Shown: piece by piece, positions 35,151 through 44,926 of the stretch
How positions within the stretch are numbered: the first letter of the stretch is position 1
How the letters are laid out: each line of letters starts with the position of its first letter
From: Vibrio ruber DSM 16370
Lineage (GTDB): Bacteria > Pseudomonadota > Gammaproteobacteria > Enterobacterales > Vibrionaceae
Length of the DNA stretch: 53,356 nt
Direction of reading: 5' to 3'
Assembly: GCF_900163965.1 (NCBI RefSeq)
Contig: NZ_FULE01000004.1
Location: forward strand, 1-53,356
The notes under the pieces: model-generated
Databases searched by the model: none
Seen by the model: the letters and a program-made list of their open reading frames with translations, nothing else
Told to the model about the DNA's origin: nothing
Position numbers and translations under genes: made by a program

Positions 35151-35202
35151 CACTACAATATGTAGTGTTGATATGACAATGTTAAGCCCTATATCATGTG
35201 TT
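35151..35202. promoter_or_regulatory. Pair of NrdR boxes upstream of nrdD
   Basis: Box 1 is CACTACAATATGTAGTG (35151-35167), a near-perfect NrdR palindrome. Box 2, CCCTATATCATGTGTT (about 35187-35202), is a poorer match. Their centres are about 31-35 bp apart, close to the three helical turns known for NrdR repression of nrd operons. Confidence 0.75.
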
Positions 35203-35238
35203 TTGCTCAAAGCAGGCGATGAGGGGTAAGGAGATAAA

Positions 35239-37359
35239 GTGAAACCGATTGTAATCAAACGTGATGGCTCAAGGGCCGCGTTTCATCGAGACAGAATTCA
35301 GGCTGCGGTTGAGGCTGCAGCCGAACATGCTGATCAAGAACTGGCCATCTATGCCTTAAATGTTGCGCTGGCGGTTGAGTTAAAACTCAAGGATTACAAA
35401 GAAGTTCATATTGCAGAAATTCAAACGTTGGTCGAGAACGAGTTAATGCAGGGGCCTTACAAAGCACTGGCTCGTTCTTATATCGAATATCGCCATGATC
35501 GTGATATCGCTCGCGAGAAACAGAGTGCACTGACGCGGGAAATTGAGGGATTGATCAATGAAAGCAATGCTGACTTACTGAATGAAAATGCCAATAAAGA
35601 TGGCAAAGTGATTCCGACTCAGCGTGATTTGCTGGCTGGGATTGTTGCAAAACACTACGCCAAGACTCGCATTCTGCCCCGTGATATCGTGCAGGCACAC
35701 GAAACCGGTGATATTCACTATCATGACCTGGACTACGCGCCTTTCTTCCCGATGTTCAACTGTATGTTAATTGATTTGAAAGGGATGTTGACGCACGGCT
35801 TTAAAATGGGCAATGCAGAAATCGATACACCAAAATCGATCTCGACAGCAACCGCTGTAACCGCTCAGATTATTGCTCAGGTTGCCAGTCATATTTACGG
35901 TGGCACAACCATCAATCGCATTGATGAAATATTAGCACCGTACGTTCAGGCCAGTTACCAAAAACATCTTGATACTGCCCACGAGTGGGACATTCACGAT
36001 CCCGAAGGATTTGCGATGGCGCGGACTGAAAAAGAGTGCTACGACGCATTTCAGTCGCTGGAATATGAAGTCAACACTCTACACACCGCCAATGGACAGA
36101 CACCTTTTGTAACGTTCGGTTTTGGTCTGGGCACCAGTTGGGCATCGCGGTTGATCCAAATTTCTATCTTGAAAAACCGGATCGCCGGGTTAGGCAAAAA
36201 TCATAAAACGGCGGTGTTCCCGAAACTCGTGTTTGCGATTAAAGATGGCTTAAATCATCAAGCCGGTGACCCGAATTATGATATCAAACAACTGGCGCTC
36301 GATTGTGCGACTAAGCGGATGTATCCGGATATTCTTAACTATGACCGTGTGGTTGAAGTGACTGGTTCCTTTAAAACCCCGATGGGTTGCCGAAGCTTCC
36401 TCAGCACCTATGAAGAAGATGGCGAATTAATCCATGATGGCCGGAATAATCTCGGAGTTGTGAGTCTGAACCTGCCGCGAATTGCATTGCAGGCCAAGGG
36501 GGATTTAACCCGTTTCTACCAACTGCTCGATGAACGTTTGTTACTGGCGCGTCGGGCACTGGAGACCCGCATTAGTCGTTTAGAGAAAGTTCGCGCGCGG
36601 GTTGCACCGATTCTGTATATGGAAGGGGCTTGTGGTGTCAGGCTCAAAGCGGATGAGTCGATTGCCTATATCTTTAAAAACGGTCGGGCATCGATTTCAC
36701 TGGGCTATATTGGGGTACATGAAACAATCAATGCACTTTTTGGTGATCAACAGCATGTTTATGATCATCAAAGACTCCGGGATGAAGCAGTTAAAATTAT
36801 CGGCTATCTCAAAGCAGCTACCAACCGCTGGGCAGAAGAGACCGGCTATGGTTTCAGTTTGTACGGTACACCGAGTGAGAACTTGTGTAATCGTTTCTGC
36901 CGGATTGATGCCAAAGAGTTTGGTGTCATCGACGGTGTGACGGATAAAGGCTACTACACGAACAGTTTCCACCTCGACGTTGAGAAAAAAGTGAATCCAT
37001 ACGACAAGATTGACTTTGAGATGCCGTATCCGGCGATTTCGAGCGGTGGTTTTATCTGTTACGGCGAGTTTCCGAATATGCAGCGTAATGTAGAAGCGCT
37101 GGAGAACGTTTGGGATTACAGCTACAGCCGGGTGCCTTACTACGGTACCAATACCCCGATTGATGAATGCTATGAGTGCGGTTATACCGGAGAATTTTCC
37201 TGTACCAGTAAAGGGTTTGTCTGCCCGAAATGTGGTAACCATGATCCGGCTAAAGTCTCTGTGATTCGTCGGGTATGCGGTTATTTAGGCAGCCCTGATG
37301 CGCGTCCGTTTAATTTCGGTAAGCAAGAAGAAGTCAAACGACGAGTGAAGCACCTGTAA
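35239..37359 (+). CDS. nrdD: Anaerobic ribonucleoside-triphosphate reductase
   Basis: A 706-residue glycyl-radical enzyme that reduces NTPs to dNTPs without oxygen. An N-terminal ATP-cone (about 1-95, VIKRDGSRAAFHRDRIQAAVE) is followed by the barrel domain. The zinc cysteines are 644, 647, 662 and 665 (CYECGYTG; CPKCG), and the glycyl radical is Gly681 in RRVCGYLG, the same numbering as E. coli NrdD. GTG start with AAGGAG 6 nt upstream. nrdG follows 6 bp later. Regulated by FNR and NrdR sites in the promoter (see separate entries). One GGACAGACAC motif occurs at 36094-36103, but it encodes conserved-looking GQTPFV and may be chance. Confidence 0.97.
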   Translation: MKPIVIKRDGSRAAFHRDRIQAAVEAAAEHADQELAIYALNVALAVELKLKDYKEVHIAEIQTLVENELMQGPYKALARSYIEYRHDRDIAREKQSALTREIEGLINESNADLLNENANKDGKVIPTQRDLLAGIVAKHYAKTRILPRDIVQAHETGDIHYHDLDYAPFFPMFNCMLIDLKGMLTHGFKMGNAEIDTPKSISTATAVTAQIIAQVASHIYGGTTINRIDEILAPYVQASYQKHLDTAHEWDIHDPEGFAMARTEKECYDAFQSLEYEVNTLHTANGQTPFVTFGFGLGTSWASRLIQISILKNRIAGLGKNHKTAVFPKLVFAIKDGLNHQAGDPNYDIKQLALDCATKRMYPDILNYDRVVEVTGSFKTPMGCRSFLSTYEEDGELIHDGRNNLGVVSLNLPRIALQAKGDLTRFYQLLDERLLLARRALETRISRLEKVRARVAPILYMEGACGVRLKADESIAYIFKNGRASISLGYIGVHETINALFGDQQHVYDHQRLRDEAVKIIGYLKAATNRWAEETGYGFSLYGTPSENLCNRFCRIDAKEFGVIDGVTDKGYYTNSFHLDVEKKVNPYDKIDFEMPYPAISSGGFICYGEFPNMQRNVEALENVWDYSYSRVPYYGTNTPIDECYECGYTGEFSCTSKGFVCPKCGNHDPAKVSVIRRVCGYLGSPDARPFNFGKQEEVKRRVKHL

Positions 37360-37364
37360 TTGCT

Positions 37365-37838
37365 ATGAATTATCATCAATATCATCAGGTTGATGTAGTC
37401 AACGGCGAAGGAACACGCTGCACCCTGTTTGTTTCAGGGTGCGAGCATCAATGCCGGGGCTGTTATAACCAATGCACATGGTCTCCCGATTCTGGTCATC
37501 CATTTACACAAGCGCTGGAGGATCAGATTATTGCTGATTTACAGGATACCCGGATTTATCGGCGTGGCCTGTCGCTGTCGGGGGGAGACCCGCTTCACCC
37601 CGCCAATTTAACTGCTATTTACCAACTCGTGACAAGGGTTAAAGATGAGTGTCCCGGTAAGGATATCTGGATGTGGACGGGTTATACGCTTGAAGAGCTG
37701 TCAGAGGAACAGTGTGCCGTCGTTAAGATGGTCGATGTGCTGATTGATGGTAAGTTTGAGCAGGAGCAATATGACCCGGCATTACTATGGCGCGGGAGTG
37801 CCAACCAGATCATTCATCGCTTTGATTTAAAAGATTAA
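37365..37838 (+). CDS. nrdG: Anaerobic ribonucleotide reductase activase
   Basis: A 157-residue radical-SAM enzyme that installs the glycyl radical on NrdD using S-adenosylmethionine and a [4Fe-4S] cluster. The cluster motif CxxxCxxC is Cys26-Cys30-Cys33 (GCEHQCRGCYNQ), matching E. coli NrdG. LSLSGGDPLHPAN is the SAM-binding GGE/GGD segment. It begins 5 nt after the nrdD stop codon, so it is translated in the same operon. A terminator follows. Confidence 0.96.
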   Translation: MNYHQYHQVDVVNGEGTRCTLFVSGCEHQCRGCYNQCTWSPDSGHPFTQALEDQIIADLQDTRIYRRGLSLSGGDPLHPANLTAIYQLVTRVKDECPGKDIWMWTGYTLEELSEEQCAVVKMVDVLIDGKFEQEQYDPALLWRGSANQIIHRFDLKD

Positions 37839-37901
37839 CTGTCTTGTTCGGAAAAGTATCCAGAACCTACTTGAACAGATAAATTTAGTAAATGCTTAAA
37901 A

Positions 37902-37923
37902 CAGTGGTCAATATTGACCACTG
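37902..37923. other. Perfect 22-bp palindrome after nrdG
   Basis: CAGTGGTCAAT followed directly by its complement ATTGACCACTG, with no spacer, 63 bp after nrdG. Without a loop it fits a protein-binding site better than an RNA hairpin, but it may also be a cruciform or part of a terminator. Confidence 0.6.
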
Positions 37924-37935
37924 AAATATATTGTA

Positions 37936-37966
37936 TGAGTGTTTATCCACACTCAATTTTTATTTA
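37936..37966 (+). terminator. Terminator of nrdDG
   Basis: TGAGTGT / ACACTCA stem with a 6-nt loop, followed by ATTTTTATTT. The rest of the gap to 38412 is AT-rich and I see no gene in it. Confidence 0.75.
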
Positions 37967-38412
37967 GACATTGGTATAAGTCTTTAGAGCTTATATTATC
38001 AATTTCATTAATATAATGTTTTTGTGAGTATGAACGTCAATGAAATTGTTTTTTCTATTTCTATAACTGAATTAATAATATAAATGGATTAATTCTCTGA
38101 TATAAAATCTGAATGATTGATAGAAGGTAACTATCTCACCTCAATGAAATAAATATTTATGACTATTGAGATAGAACGCTGATGGGTTAGAAAAATGAGT
38201 TAGGAACCCAAGTTAGCCACACTGTTCGAGCTAGCATGTTCCAATCATAAAAGGAATGGTGACTGCATATTTAACCATTCATCTACTGAACTAGATGATG
38301 CAATTGTTATACGACAACTGTATCTTGAAATCAGTTGTGTATAGAATATACGTCAATGCGATATGTTCCTATTGGACAATACCGCAAGGTTGTATATAAA
38401 AAGTATGAAAAA

Positions 38413-38796
38413 ATGATGAAAAAACGTATGAAAATAATAATGCTGCTCTGTCTGGGGTTGTCTTTCACATTCTCCGCTCAAGCCAATAGCTGTCTGAAAG
38501 GACAGGCATGTCATCATGTTCAGAAAAGCGCTTATCACCAGCTTCAGTCTCAGGCACCCGCTCAGAAAGCGAGCCGGAAAAAACTTTACCGGGGAGCCGG
38601 TCACTATGTGGTGACAGCAAAGCAATTAAATGTGCGTGGTGATAATTTGCTGGATGGACGGCCGGTCGGCCAGTTGGCGTATGGTGAGAACATCTATGTC
38701 TATCGGTTTTCACGAGGTTGGGCGATGATTCAGTTCCGCAATGAAGTAGCTTGGGTGAGTGGGCGTTATCTGAAATATCAGCCATCTGATTTTTGA
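38413..38796 (+). CDS. Secreted or periplasmic SH3-like domain protein
   Basis: A 127-residue protein. After a basic start (MMKKRMKIIM) comes a signal peptide (LLCLGLSFTFSAQA) and a linker. The C-terminal ~60 residues form a bacterial SH3-like domain (YVVTAKQLNVRGDNLLDGRPVGQLAYGENIYVYRFSRGWAMIQF...AWVSGRYL). Such domains bind peptidoglycan or peptides in the periplasm. Two cysteines occur just after the cleavage site. The start is uncertain: 38413, 38416 and 38428 are possible, and no clear Shine-Dalgarno precedes them. A GGACAGGCAT motif (38500-38509) falls in the linker. Confidence 0.75.
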   Translation: MMKKRMKIIMLLCLGLSFTFSAQANSCLKGQACHHVQKSAYHQLQSQAPAQKASRKKLYRGAGHYVVTAKQLNVRGDNLLDGRPVGQLAYGENIYVYRFSRGWAMIQFRNEVAWVSGRYLKYQPSDF

Positions 38797-38824
38797 GTTC
38801 GGGATTTGAGTCGTCAATGACCAA

Positions 38825-38848
38825 AATGGCCGGATTATACCGGCCGTT
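38825..38848. terminator. Hairpin between SH3-like gene and the outer-membrane factor gene
   Basis: GGCCGG / CCGGCC stem with flanking A-T pairs and one G-T pair, 6-nt loop. T-run is short. It lies between convergent genes. Confidence 0.55.
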
Positions 38849-38874
38849 CTGTGATCTTCGCTTGTACTGGTGAA

Positions 38875-40275
38875 TTAAGGATTTTCTGCCGCCAATGGTG
38901 GCGCGATATCACTTCCCCCCAGCGCCTGATATACCGTGGCCTGAATTTGATACTGGTTGTAGCGATTCTCCAGTAGTGATTCCTGTGCGCTACGCTGGGT
39001 TTCTTGTGCATCCAGCCAGTCTCGGATACTCACAGCGCCATGATGATATTGACTGGCATAAATCTGTTCTGCAGCGGTAGCTGCATCATACTGTTCTTTG
39101 AGTCTGAGCCCCTGATATTGATAGTGTTGTTTTGCCGAGAGTGCATTATCAACATCTTTCATTGCCGTATAGAGGGTCTGACGGTAGTTCACCAGTGCCG
39201 TTTGATAATTGGTTTCGGCGATTTTTTGGTTGAGTGACATCTTATTCCATTGCAAAAAAGGCAGGATTATTTCAGCACCCAGTGTGCCGAGTGGATCGGT
39301 CAGCAGATCGCGCAATTGGGCAGAAGAGTCCCCGACAGAGCCGGTGAGAGTCAGTGTCGGTAAATATCCGGCCACAGTGGCATCGCTGGTTGCCAGTGCT
39401 GATTTCAGTTCATAGAGTGCCGCTTTAACATCTGGTCGCCTGACCAACAAATCCGCCGGGATACCGGCAGCTATTTCAGGAATAGGGGCTTGGGGAAGTG
39501 ACTGAATCTGTAAATCAGGCTGTTTTGGCGGCTGATTGAAGAGCATCGCCATCGCATTCTCAGCTTCAGCCAAAGATTGCAGTAGGTCACTGTGCGCGGC
39601 TTGTTGTCCGGCTAAACTGCGTTTGGCTTCCAGAACATCCAATTCAGAAACCGCACCACTGTGATATTGGCGTTGAGTCAGTGCCAGAACCTGTTTGGCA
39701 TAGGTGATACTCTTATTACTGAGTGCCACCCGCTCTTTCAGATAACCAATTTGCCAATAGAGTGAAGCCGTTGTTGAGGCGAGGCTTTGAGCGGTGCTTT
39801 CCCGGTCTGCGGCGCTGGCAATTGCTGTCCATTGGGCTGCGTTGACGGATGAAGCGACACGTCCCCACAGATCCAATTCATAACTGACAGAGAGGTTGGC
39901 GGAGTAACTTTTACTATTGCTGCCTGAATCCAACCGTTTTGAATGTGACGTTGCCAGTGTGGATGATAATTCAGGATATTGATCGGTTTCACTCAAACCG
40001 GCTTCCAGACGTGCTTTTTGCAGCGTGAGAGTTGCCAATGCCAGATCATTATTGATGCGTAGCATCCGTTGAATGAGTTGGTTGAGCTGTGGATCGTTAA
40101 ATCGTTCCCACCATGGGTTAAGGCTGACCTGTTCGTTCACCTGTTGTGTCTGCCATGTGGCCGGGATGTCTACCTGTGGCGGTGTGAACTTGGTGTGGGT
40201 TAGCGTAGTACAACCCGATATCAGCAGAGTTGATATGACAATGTTAAACACTGGTTTGAACATGATTGAATTCAT
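38875..40275 (-). CDS. Outer-membrane factor lipoprotein, NodT/TolC family
   Basis: A 466-residue outer-membrane channel of the NodT type, with a lipoprotein signal (lipobox LISGC, Cys22). Two similar halves rich in long helices each contain an OEP repeat: about 60-240 (NPWWERFNDPQLNQLIQRML) and 250-460 (LRDLLTDPLGTLGAEIILPFLQWNKM; SIRDWLDAQETQRSAQ). DLLVRRPDVKAALYEL is a family signature. It would form the exit duct for MacAB and perhaps for the RND pump. AGGGA, within the end of macB, lies 10 nt before the start. It is the last gene of the operon macA-macB-OMF, 6 bp after macB. Confidence 0.92.
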   Translation of the reverse strand: MNSIMFKPVFNIVISTLLISGCTTLTHTKFTPPQVDIPATWQTQQVNEQVSLNPWWERFNDPQLNQLIQRMLRINNDLALATLTLQKARLEAGLSETDQYPELSSTLATSHSKRLDSGSNSKSYSANLSVSYELDLWGRVASSVNAAQWTAIASAADRESTAQSLASTTASLYWQIGYLKERVALSNKSITYAKQVLALTQRQYHSGAVSELDVLEAKRSLAGQQAAHSDLLQSLAEAENAMAMLFNQPPKQPDLQIQSLPQAPIPEIAAGIPADLLVRRPDVKAALYELKSALATSDATVAGYLPTLTLTGSVGDSSAQLRDLLTDPLGTLGAEIILPFLQWNKMSLNQKIAETNYQTALVNYRQTLYTAMKDVDNALSAKQHYQYQGLRLKEQYDAATAAEQIYASQYHHGAVSIRDWLDAQETQRSAQESLLENRYNQYQIQATVYQALGGSDIAPPLAAENP

Positions 40276-40281
40276 TGGTTA

Positions 40282-42222
40282 TTAATCCCTTGCCAGCGCC
40301 TCGATGGGGTCCAGACGTGCTGCATTCCGCGCAGGTAAAAAGCCGAACAAGACACCGATGAGTGTCGAGCAGAGAAATGCGGTGATAATGGATGTTGTGG
40401 AATAAATCATCTGAAAGTTGCTACCACTATAGGAAAATATAACCCCAATCAGAAAGGCGAGTAAAATTCCTAATACGCCACCACAGAGGCAAACCAGCAC
40501 GGCTTCAATCAGAAACTGGCGTAAAATATCACTATGTCTCGCGCCAACCGCCATACGTACGCCGATTTCCCGGGTTCTTTCTGTGACGGAGACCAGCATA
40601 ATATTCATCACACCGATACCGCCGACAATGAGTGAGATAACGGCAATTGCTGAAATAAGCAGGGTCATGGTGGCAGTTGTTCTTTCAATACTCTGGCGGA
40701 TGGTATCTGTGTTAATCGTAAAGAAGTCTTGCGTGCCGTGCCGCATTTTCAGCAGTGCGATAATCGCCTGTTCAGCAGCCTGACTGGGTGCTGAATCGTT
40801 GATCCTGACCGTAAGCCTGTCCAAATGGGGGCGACCGAGCATTCGACCGGAGACGGTGGTATAGGGAACCCAGACTTTCAGTGAATCATTATTGCCGAAT
40901 GCACTTTCTCTCGGCTGTGTGACACCGATAATTCGGACGGGTAATGAGTTGAGAAAAATGACTTGGCCGATTGGATTGCTCTGCGGAAACAGTTCCTGTT
41001 TGGTATTGTGATCAATTACGGCTTCCTGCGCTAATGACTGAACACTGTGGCTATCCCAGTATTGTCCTGTTGCAATCTCATAACCTCTGACACGAAAATA
41101 TTCCGGCCCGACCCCTTCAATATTTGCTGTTACGGCTTTATTGGTATAACGAATGGTGACACTACTGCTGATCGATGGCGTCACACTATCGACAAAAGGC
41201 AGCATTTTCAGTGCATCACCATCACCGGCACTCAGTGTCCGGATTCGATCTGCCCGCCGATCACCAAATCCGCTTCCCGGTCGTATATCAATGGTATTGG
41301 TTCCCATTGAACTGATGTTTTTCAGAATAGCCTGTCGTGACCCGGTACCTAAGGCAACAACAGAGACCACCGATGCAATGCCGATAATGATCCCCAGCAT
41401 GGTTAAAAAGGTACGGAGACGATGGCTCGACATCGCCAGCAGCGCCATTTTGAAAGCTTCGATGTAGCGATCCCAGTTGAACCAACGTCGCGTCTGCGAT
41501 GCCGGACTTTCTCGGTGTGTATTGTGCCGTTGCTTGTGATGCTGTTGATCACGAATGATTTCACCATCTTTAATTTCAATAATGCGATCCGCAAATTGGG
41601 CGACGTGCATATCATGTGTCACGATGATGATCGTGTGGCCATCCTGATGCAGCTCTTGTAACAGCTTGAGCATCTCTTCACCACTGTGGCTATCCAAAGC
41701 CCCGGTGGGTTCGTCTGCTAAGATGACATCACCGCCGTTGATCAGCGCCCGGGCAACACTGACCCGTTGCTGCTGTCCTCCGCTGAGTTGACTGGGTTTG
41801 TGATCGAAACGGTCACCCAATCCAAGGCGAGCCAATAGTTGACGCGCTCTTTCCCGACGAGTCTTGCGTGTTTTTCCTGCGTAAACGGAAGGAACCTCAA
41901 CATTATCAACTGCGGTTAAATCACCCAATAAATGATAGCGTTGGAAAATAAATCCAAAATACTCCCGGCGGAGGTGGGCCAATTCGTCCCCTCGCATTGT
42001 CGAGGTATCTTGTCCGTTGATCAGATAATTGCCTTGTGACGGTTTATCGAGACAACCGAGAATATTCATCAGGGTTGATTTCCCCGAACCGGAAGCACCA
42101 ACAATTGCGACCATTTCACCACGTTCAATCGTGAGATCGATGTCTTTCAAAACAGTCAACGTCTGTTCACCGGCAGGGAAAGTTCGGGACACACCGGACA
42201 AATGGAGTAATGCATCCTTCAT
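40282..42222 (-). CDS. macB: Macrolide-type export ABC ATPase/permease MacB
   Basis: A 646-residue type VII ABC exporter half: an ATPase (about 1-225) with Walker [10 protein letters not shown], signature LSGGQQQR, Walker [10 protein letters not shown], and H-loop IIIVTHD. After a linker come a first membrane segment (about 275-298), a MacB periplasmic core and three C-terminal FtsX-like segments (starting with [23 protein letters not shown]). Length matches E. coli MacB (648). It drives transport across the outer membrane with MacA and an outer-membrane factor; substrates can include macrolides, enterotoxins, heme precursors or lipopeptides. Start is 3 nt after macA, and the end contains the ribosome site of the outer-membrane factor. 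Confidence 0.95.
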   Translation of the reverse strand: MKDALLHLSGVSRTFPAGEQTLTVLKDIDLTIERGEMVAIVGASGSGKSTLMNILGCLDKPSQGNYLINGQDTSTMRGDELAHLRREYFGFIFQRYHLLGDLTAVDNVEVPSVYAGKTRKTRRERARQLLARLGLGDRFDHKPSQLSGGQQQRVSVARALINGGDVILADEPTGALDSHSGEEMLKLLQELHQDGHTIIIVTHDMHVAQFADRIIEIKDGEIIRDQQHHKQRHNTHRESPASQTRRWFNWDRYIEAFKMALLAMSSHRLRTFLTMLGIIIGIASVVSVVALGTGSRQAILKNISSMGTNTIDIRPGSGFGDRRADRIRTLSAGDGDALKMLPFVDSVTPSISSSVTIRYTNKAVTANIEGVGPEYFRVRGYEIATGQYWDSHSVQSLAQEAVIDHNTKQELFPQSNPIGQVIFLNSLPVRIIGVTQPRESAFGNNDSLKVWVPYTTVSGRMLGRPHLDRLTVRINDSAPSQAAEQAIIALLKMRHGTQDFFTINTDTIRQSIERTTATMTLLISAIAVISLIVGGIGVMNIMLVSVTERTREIGVRMAVGARHSDILRQFLIEAVLVCLCGGVLGILLAFLIGVIFSYSGSNFQMIYSTTSIITAFLCSTLIGVLFGFLPARNAARLDPIEALARD

Positions 42223-42225
42223 GTA

Positions 42226-43407
42226 TTACATCCCCATCGACCGGCGAAAGCGGCGAGGCGTATAGGAATCACCACTGGGTAAACTGAGAATTACTTTATC
42301 GCCTTCGTTCAAACCGCTGAGAACTTCTGCCCGGACTTTATTGTTAATACCTATCGTGACATCACGAAATTCGACTTGACCTTTCACCAGTACCGGGACT
42401 TGATAACCATTTGGATCATTATCTCTGGGGCGTAAGATTTGAGCGGGAATAATCAACGCATCGTCAGATTGATTGAGGACAATTGTCACTTGTGCTGTCA
42501 TACCGATGCGTAGCACACCATCCGGATTATCGATATCAAACAAACCATTATAATAAATTGCTTCTGAATCATTTGATGTCATATCACTATCATCACCGTC
42601 CATCACTGTCGGGCCGGGCTCAATGGCACGTAATGTCGCGTGATAGCGATGGTTTGGCTGGCCCAGAATGGTAAAGTAGACCGGTTGCCCCGAATGAACA
42701 TGTATAACGTCGGCTTCGGATATTTCTGCTTTTACTGTCATCTGGTTTAGATTTGCCAGTTCAACGATGGTAGGGGTTGTTTGGTTGGCATTCACGGTTT
42801 GTCCGACTTCTACTGCGGTATAAACAACCGTGCCGTCCATTGGTGCTGAAATCTTGGTATAACCCAGATCGACTTTGGCTGAATCAACATTAATTTCTGC
42901 CTGCTCAATTCCGGCGCTCAGTTGATCTAGTTCTGCCTGATAAACAGCAAGATTCGACTCGGCTAATTCATAATCGGCTTTGGAGCTGGCATTGTCTGCC
43001 AGCATTGCTTTTTGACGAGCATACGCCAGTCGTGCCTGACGAATTTGTGCTTGTTTGGCACGATACTGTGCTTTCAAACTTGCGAGAGAAGCGAGAGACT
43101 CTTTGAGACTATTTTGTTGTGTCAAACTATCGATTTGCGCAATGAGCTGCCCCTTTTTGACCTGTTCTCCGAGCTTGACTGGCAAATTCACAATCTGACC
43201 GGAGACTTGCGCACCAACACTGACTAATTTGGAAGCTTGTAATATCCCATTCGCAAGAACATTGTTTTCAATGTGACCTCTTTTTACTGTTTGTGTCGCA
43301 TAAACCGGCTGTGGTTCCGGCTGTAGCCACCAGTACGTGATACCAACAGAGAGAACCAAGAATAAAAGAATAGCGAATAACAACCATTGTTTTGAAAGCT
43401 TTTTCAT
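42226..43407 (-). CDS. macA: MacA-type periplasmic adaptor
   Basis: A 393-residue adaptor with an N-terminal membrane anchor (about 8-28, LLFAILLFLVLSVGITYWWL) rather than a cleavable signal. The first lipoyl half (ILQASKLVSVGAQVSGQIVNL) is followed by a long coiled-coil hairpin (about 85-175), a lipoyl return (GYTKISAPMDGTVVYTAVEVGQTV), a beta-barrel and a membrane-proximal domain. It stimulates MacB and links it to the channel. The ATG at 43407 begins just before the anchor; a TTG 13 codons upstream is possible. No Shine-Dalgarno is seen at either. First gene of the macAB operon. Confidence 0.92.
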   Translation of the reverse strand: MKKLSKQWLLFAILLFLVLSVGITYWWLQPEPQPVYATQTVKRGHIENNVLANGILQASKLVSVGAQVSGQIVNLPVKLGEQVKKGQLIAQIDSLTQQNSLKESLASLASLKAQYRAKQAQIRQARLAYARQKAMLADNASSKADYELAESNLAVYQAELDQLSAGIEQAEINVDSAKVDLGYTKISAPMDGTVVYTAVEVGQTVNANQTTPTIVELANLNQMTVKAEISEADVIHVHSGQPVYFTILGQPNHRYHATLRAIEPGPTVMDGDDSDMTSNDSEAIYYNGLFDIDNPDGVLRIGMTAQVTIVLNQSDDALIIPAQILRPRDNDPNGYQVPVLVKGQVEFRDVTIGINNKVRAEVLSGLNEGDKVILSLPSGDSYTPRRFRRSMGM

Positions 43408-43526
43408 AAAGGACGGGAGACCATGATCAATAAAGTGGATAAACAACGTGTATTTCAGATATATATGAAGGGTTAATCTGCCATAAGCGATGGTAACTCA
43501 CAAGCACAAGCAGGCATAATTAATTA

Positions 43527-43592
43527 CGAGGACACACAACATTAATGAGGACAGTCGTTCCAAGTCTTTGGTTAATTATGGGGACACACAAG
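43527..43592 (+). repeat. GGACA motif variants on the 3' side of the transposase gene
   Basis: TTACGAGGACACACAA (about 43524-43539), TAATGAGGACAGTCGTT (43543-43559) and TTATGGGGACACACAAGT (43577-43594), all in plus orientation. They are diverged from the main consensus by CACACAA. Confidence 0.65.
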
Positions 43593-43774
43593 TCACATTC
43601 TAGTCATCATAACGAAACGCAGCTGGATTTTTTACTCGGTGAGTTGTTGAGCTATTTTCTTAAACGGAATAGGGTCAAGATGGTTGGGGCAAATCTTAAA
43701 TGGTGTGTAGAACCTGATATGGTGCAGTTTTCAGAAATGTCAGATGCAATTTGAAAGGATATATGAAGTGCTAT

Positions 43775-44731
43775 TTAGACAGATAGTCCATGTAAACGCT
43801 GCCTGTTCAATTGATCTTTCACTATTTGAAGTCGTTTCGATGAGCCTATCCATAAACATCGTTTTCGTTCTAGCTGGGTACATAAGTAAAAACTATCCAT
43901 GTGATTGGCAGATAATCGGATGAGAATGGAAGGTTGTTTGTTGTCGATATAACCCGGCTTTCCCTCCCGAACCTGCCGCCCAATCCAATCTACCCACTCA
44001 ATGTAATCAATTAGATGAAATGGGATACCATCAGATTTTTTCTGGGAAGATTCACCAACGAATGGGAATAGCTTAAGTTGTGGGGCTTGAGCCGTATTCA
44101 GTGTATCAAGTCGTCTCTTGATCGATGTATATGCTGAAGTTTCTGGTGTTTTAGCGATACCAGCTCGAACCGGATTTAGATCGGTATAGGCCATTGCTGC
44201 CAGCAGCGCTTTTTCATCCAGTAAAGCCTGAGATTTAAATCTGCCTTCCCAGAAATGCCCACGACATTGATCTTCCTGATTGGCTTGTTTAGCAATACTG
44301 AAATTGAGCTCTTTCATCAACCAGCTCAGAGAGTAGAGTCGCTCCCGCCAAAGGTGAATTATTTTTCGACAAGTCTGAATTTCAGAAGCGGAGGTCTGAT
44401 TTTTTAGATATTTCAGAATCAGCTGTGGTAATTGATGCTCCTTTCCCCAACGCTCGATAACTTCTTTGTCCGATAATTGTGCTGCTTTTTCTCGGTTAAT
44501 ATGAACAACCAGATGGTAATGATTGCTCATCACTGCATAGGCGCAGATATCGATACAGAATACTTGGGCTAAAGCCAGAATGCGTTGCTCAACCCAGTAA
44601 CGTCGGTGTTCGTAGGACTTTCCAGTCAGTTGGTCTTCACCACATAAAAAGGCACGTCGGACACAGCGAGAGACGCAGTGGTAGTAGGCTGTGATATCAG
44701 GAGAAACCAACTGTGCTCTGGCGATGGTCAT
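43775..44731 (-). CDS. IS200-like (Y1/RAYT-type) transposase
   Basis: A 318-residue HUH-type transposase. Histidines 71 and 73 (SNHYHLVVHIN) form the metal site and Tyr182 in AYTDLNPVRAG is the expected nucleophile. A CRGHFWEGRFKSQALLDE motif lies between them. The Y-x-D-LNPVRA wording and the extra C-terminal ~100 residues place it with larger REP-associated tyrosine transposases rather than short IS200 TnpA. These enzymes bind and cut short repeats as single-stranded hairpins. It is flanked by GGACAG-type motifs pointing inwards on both sides, and the same motif is scattered through the window, which suggests it is the element's target sequence (inference). Confidence 0.88.
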   Translation of the reverse strand: MTIARAQLVSPDITAYYHCVSRCVRRAFLCGEDQLTGKSYEHRRYWVEQRILALAQVFCIDICAYAVMSNHYHLVVHINREKAAQLSDKEVIERWGKEHQLPQLILKYLKNQTSASEIQTCRKIIHLWRERLYSLSWLMKELNFSIAKQANQEDQCRGHFWEGRFKSQALLDEKALLAAMAYTDLNPVRAGIAKTPETSAYTSIKRRLDTLNTAQAPQLKLFPFVGESSQKKSDGIPFHLIDYIEWVDWIGRQVREGKPGYIDNKQPSILIRLSANHMDSFYLCTQLERKRCLWIGSSKRLQIVKDQLNRQRLHGLSV

Positions 44732-44881
44732 AGGAAGAAACCGTATTGATAAATTATGCGGAAAGTATGGCGAATTGAAAATAAATGAGAAAGACGACGA
44801 TTCTCATGATACGAGTCATATCCGTTTTTTCGATGTAATTTGATGTCAGTAAAGTATGACATACTTACTGGGTCTAATTAT

Positions 44882-44926
44882 GCCTGTCCCTAGAAGGGAG
44901 CGAGAAAGGCTAAAGTGTCTGTCCTT
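44882..44926 (-). repeat. GGACAG motifs on the 5' side of the transposase gene
   Basis: GCCTGTCCCTAG (44882-44893) and AAGTGTCTGTCCTTAG (44913-44928), both in minus orientation, opposite to the copies on the far side of the transposase gene. Confidence 0.75.

Noticed and set aside
36094..36103. Motif copy in nrdD as a true mobile repeat
   Set aside because: It encodes GQTPFV in a region that looks conserved in the NrdD family, so it may be chance.
43545..43754. A 69-codon plus-strand frame beside the transposase
   Set aside because: It starts within motif copies, has no Shine-Dalgarno and shows no recognisable domain; I treat it as non-coding.
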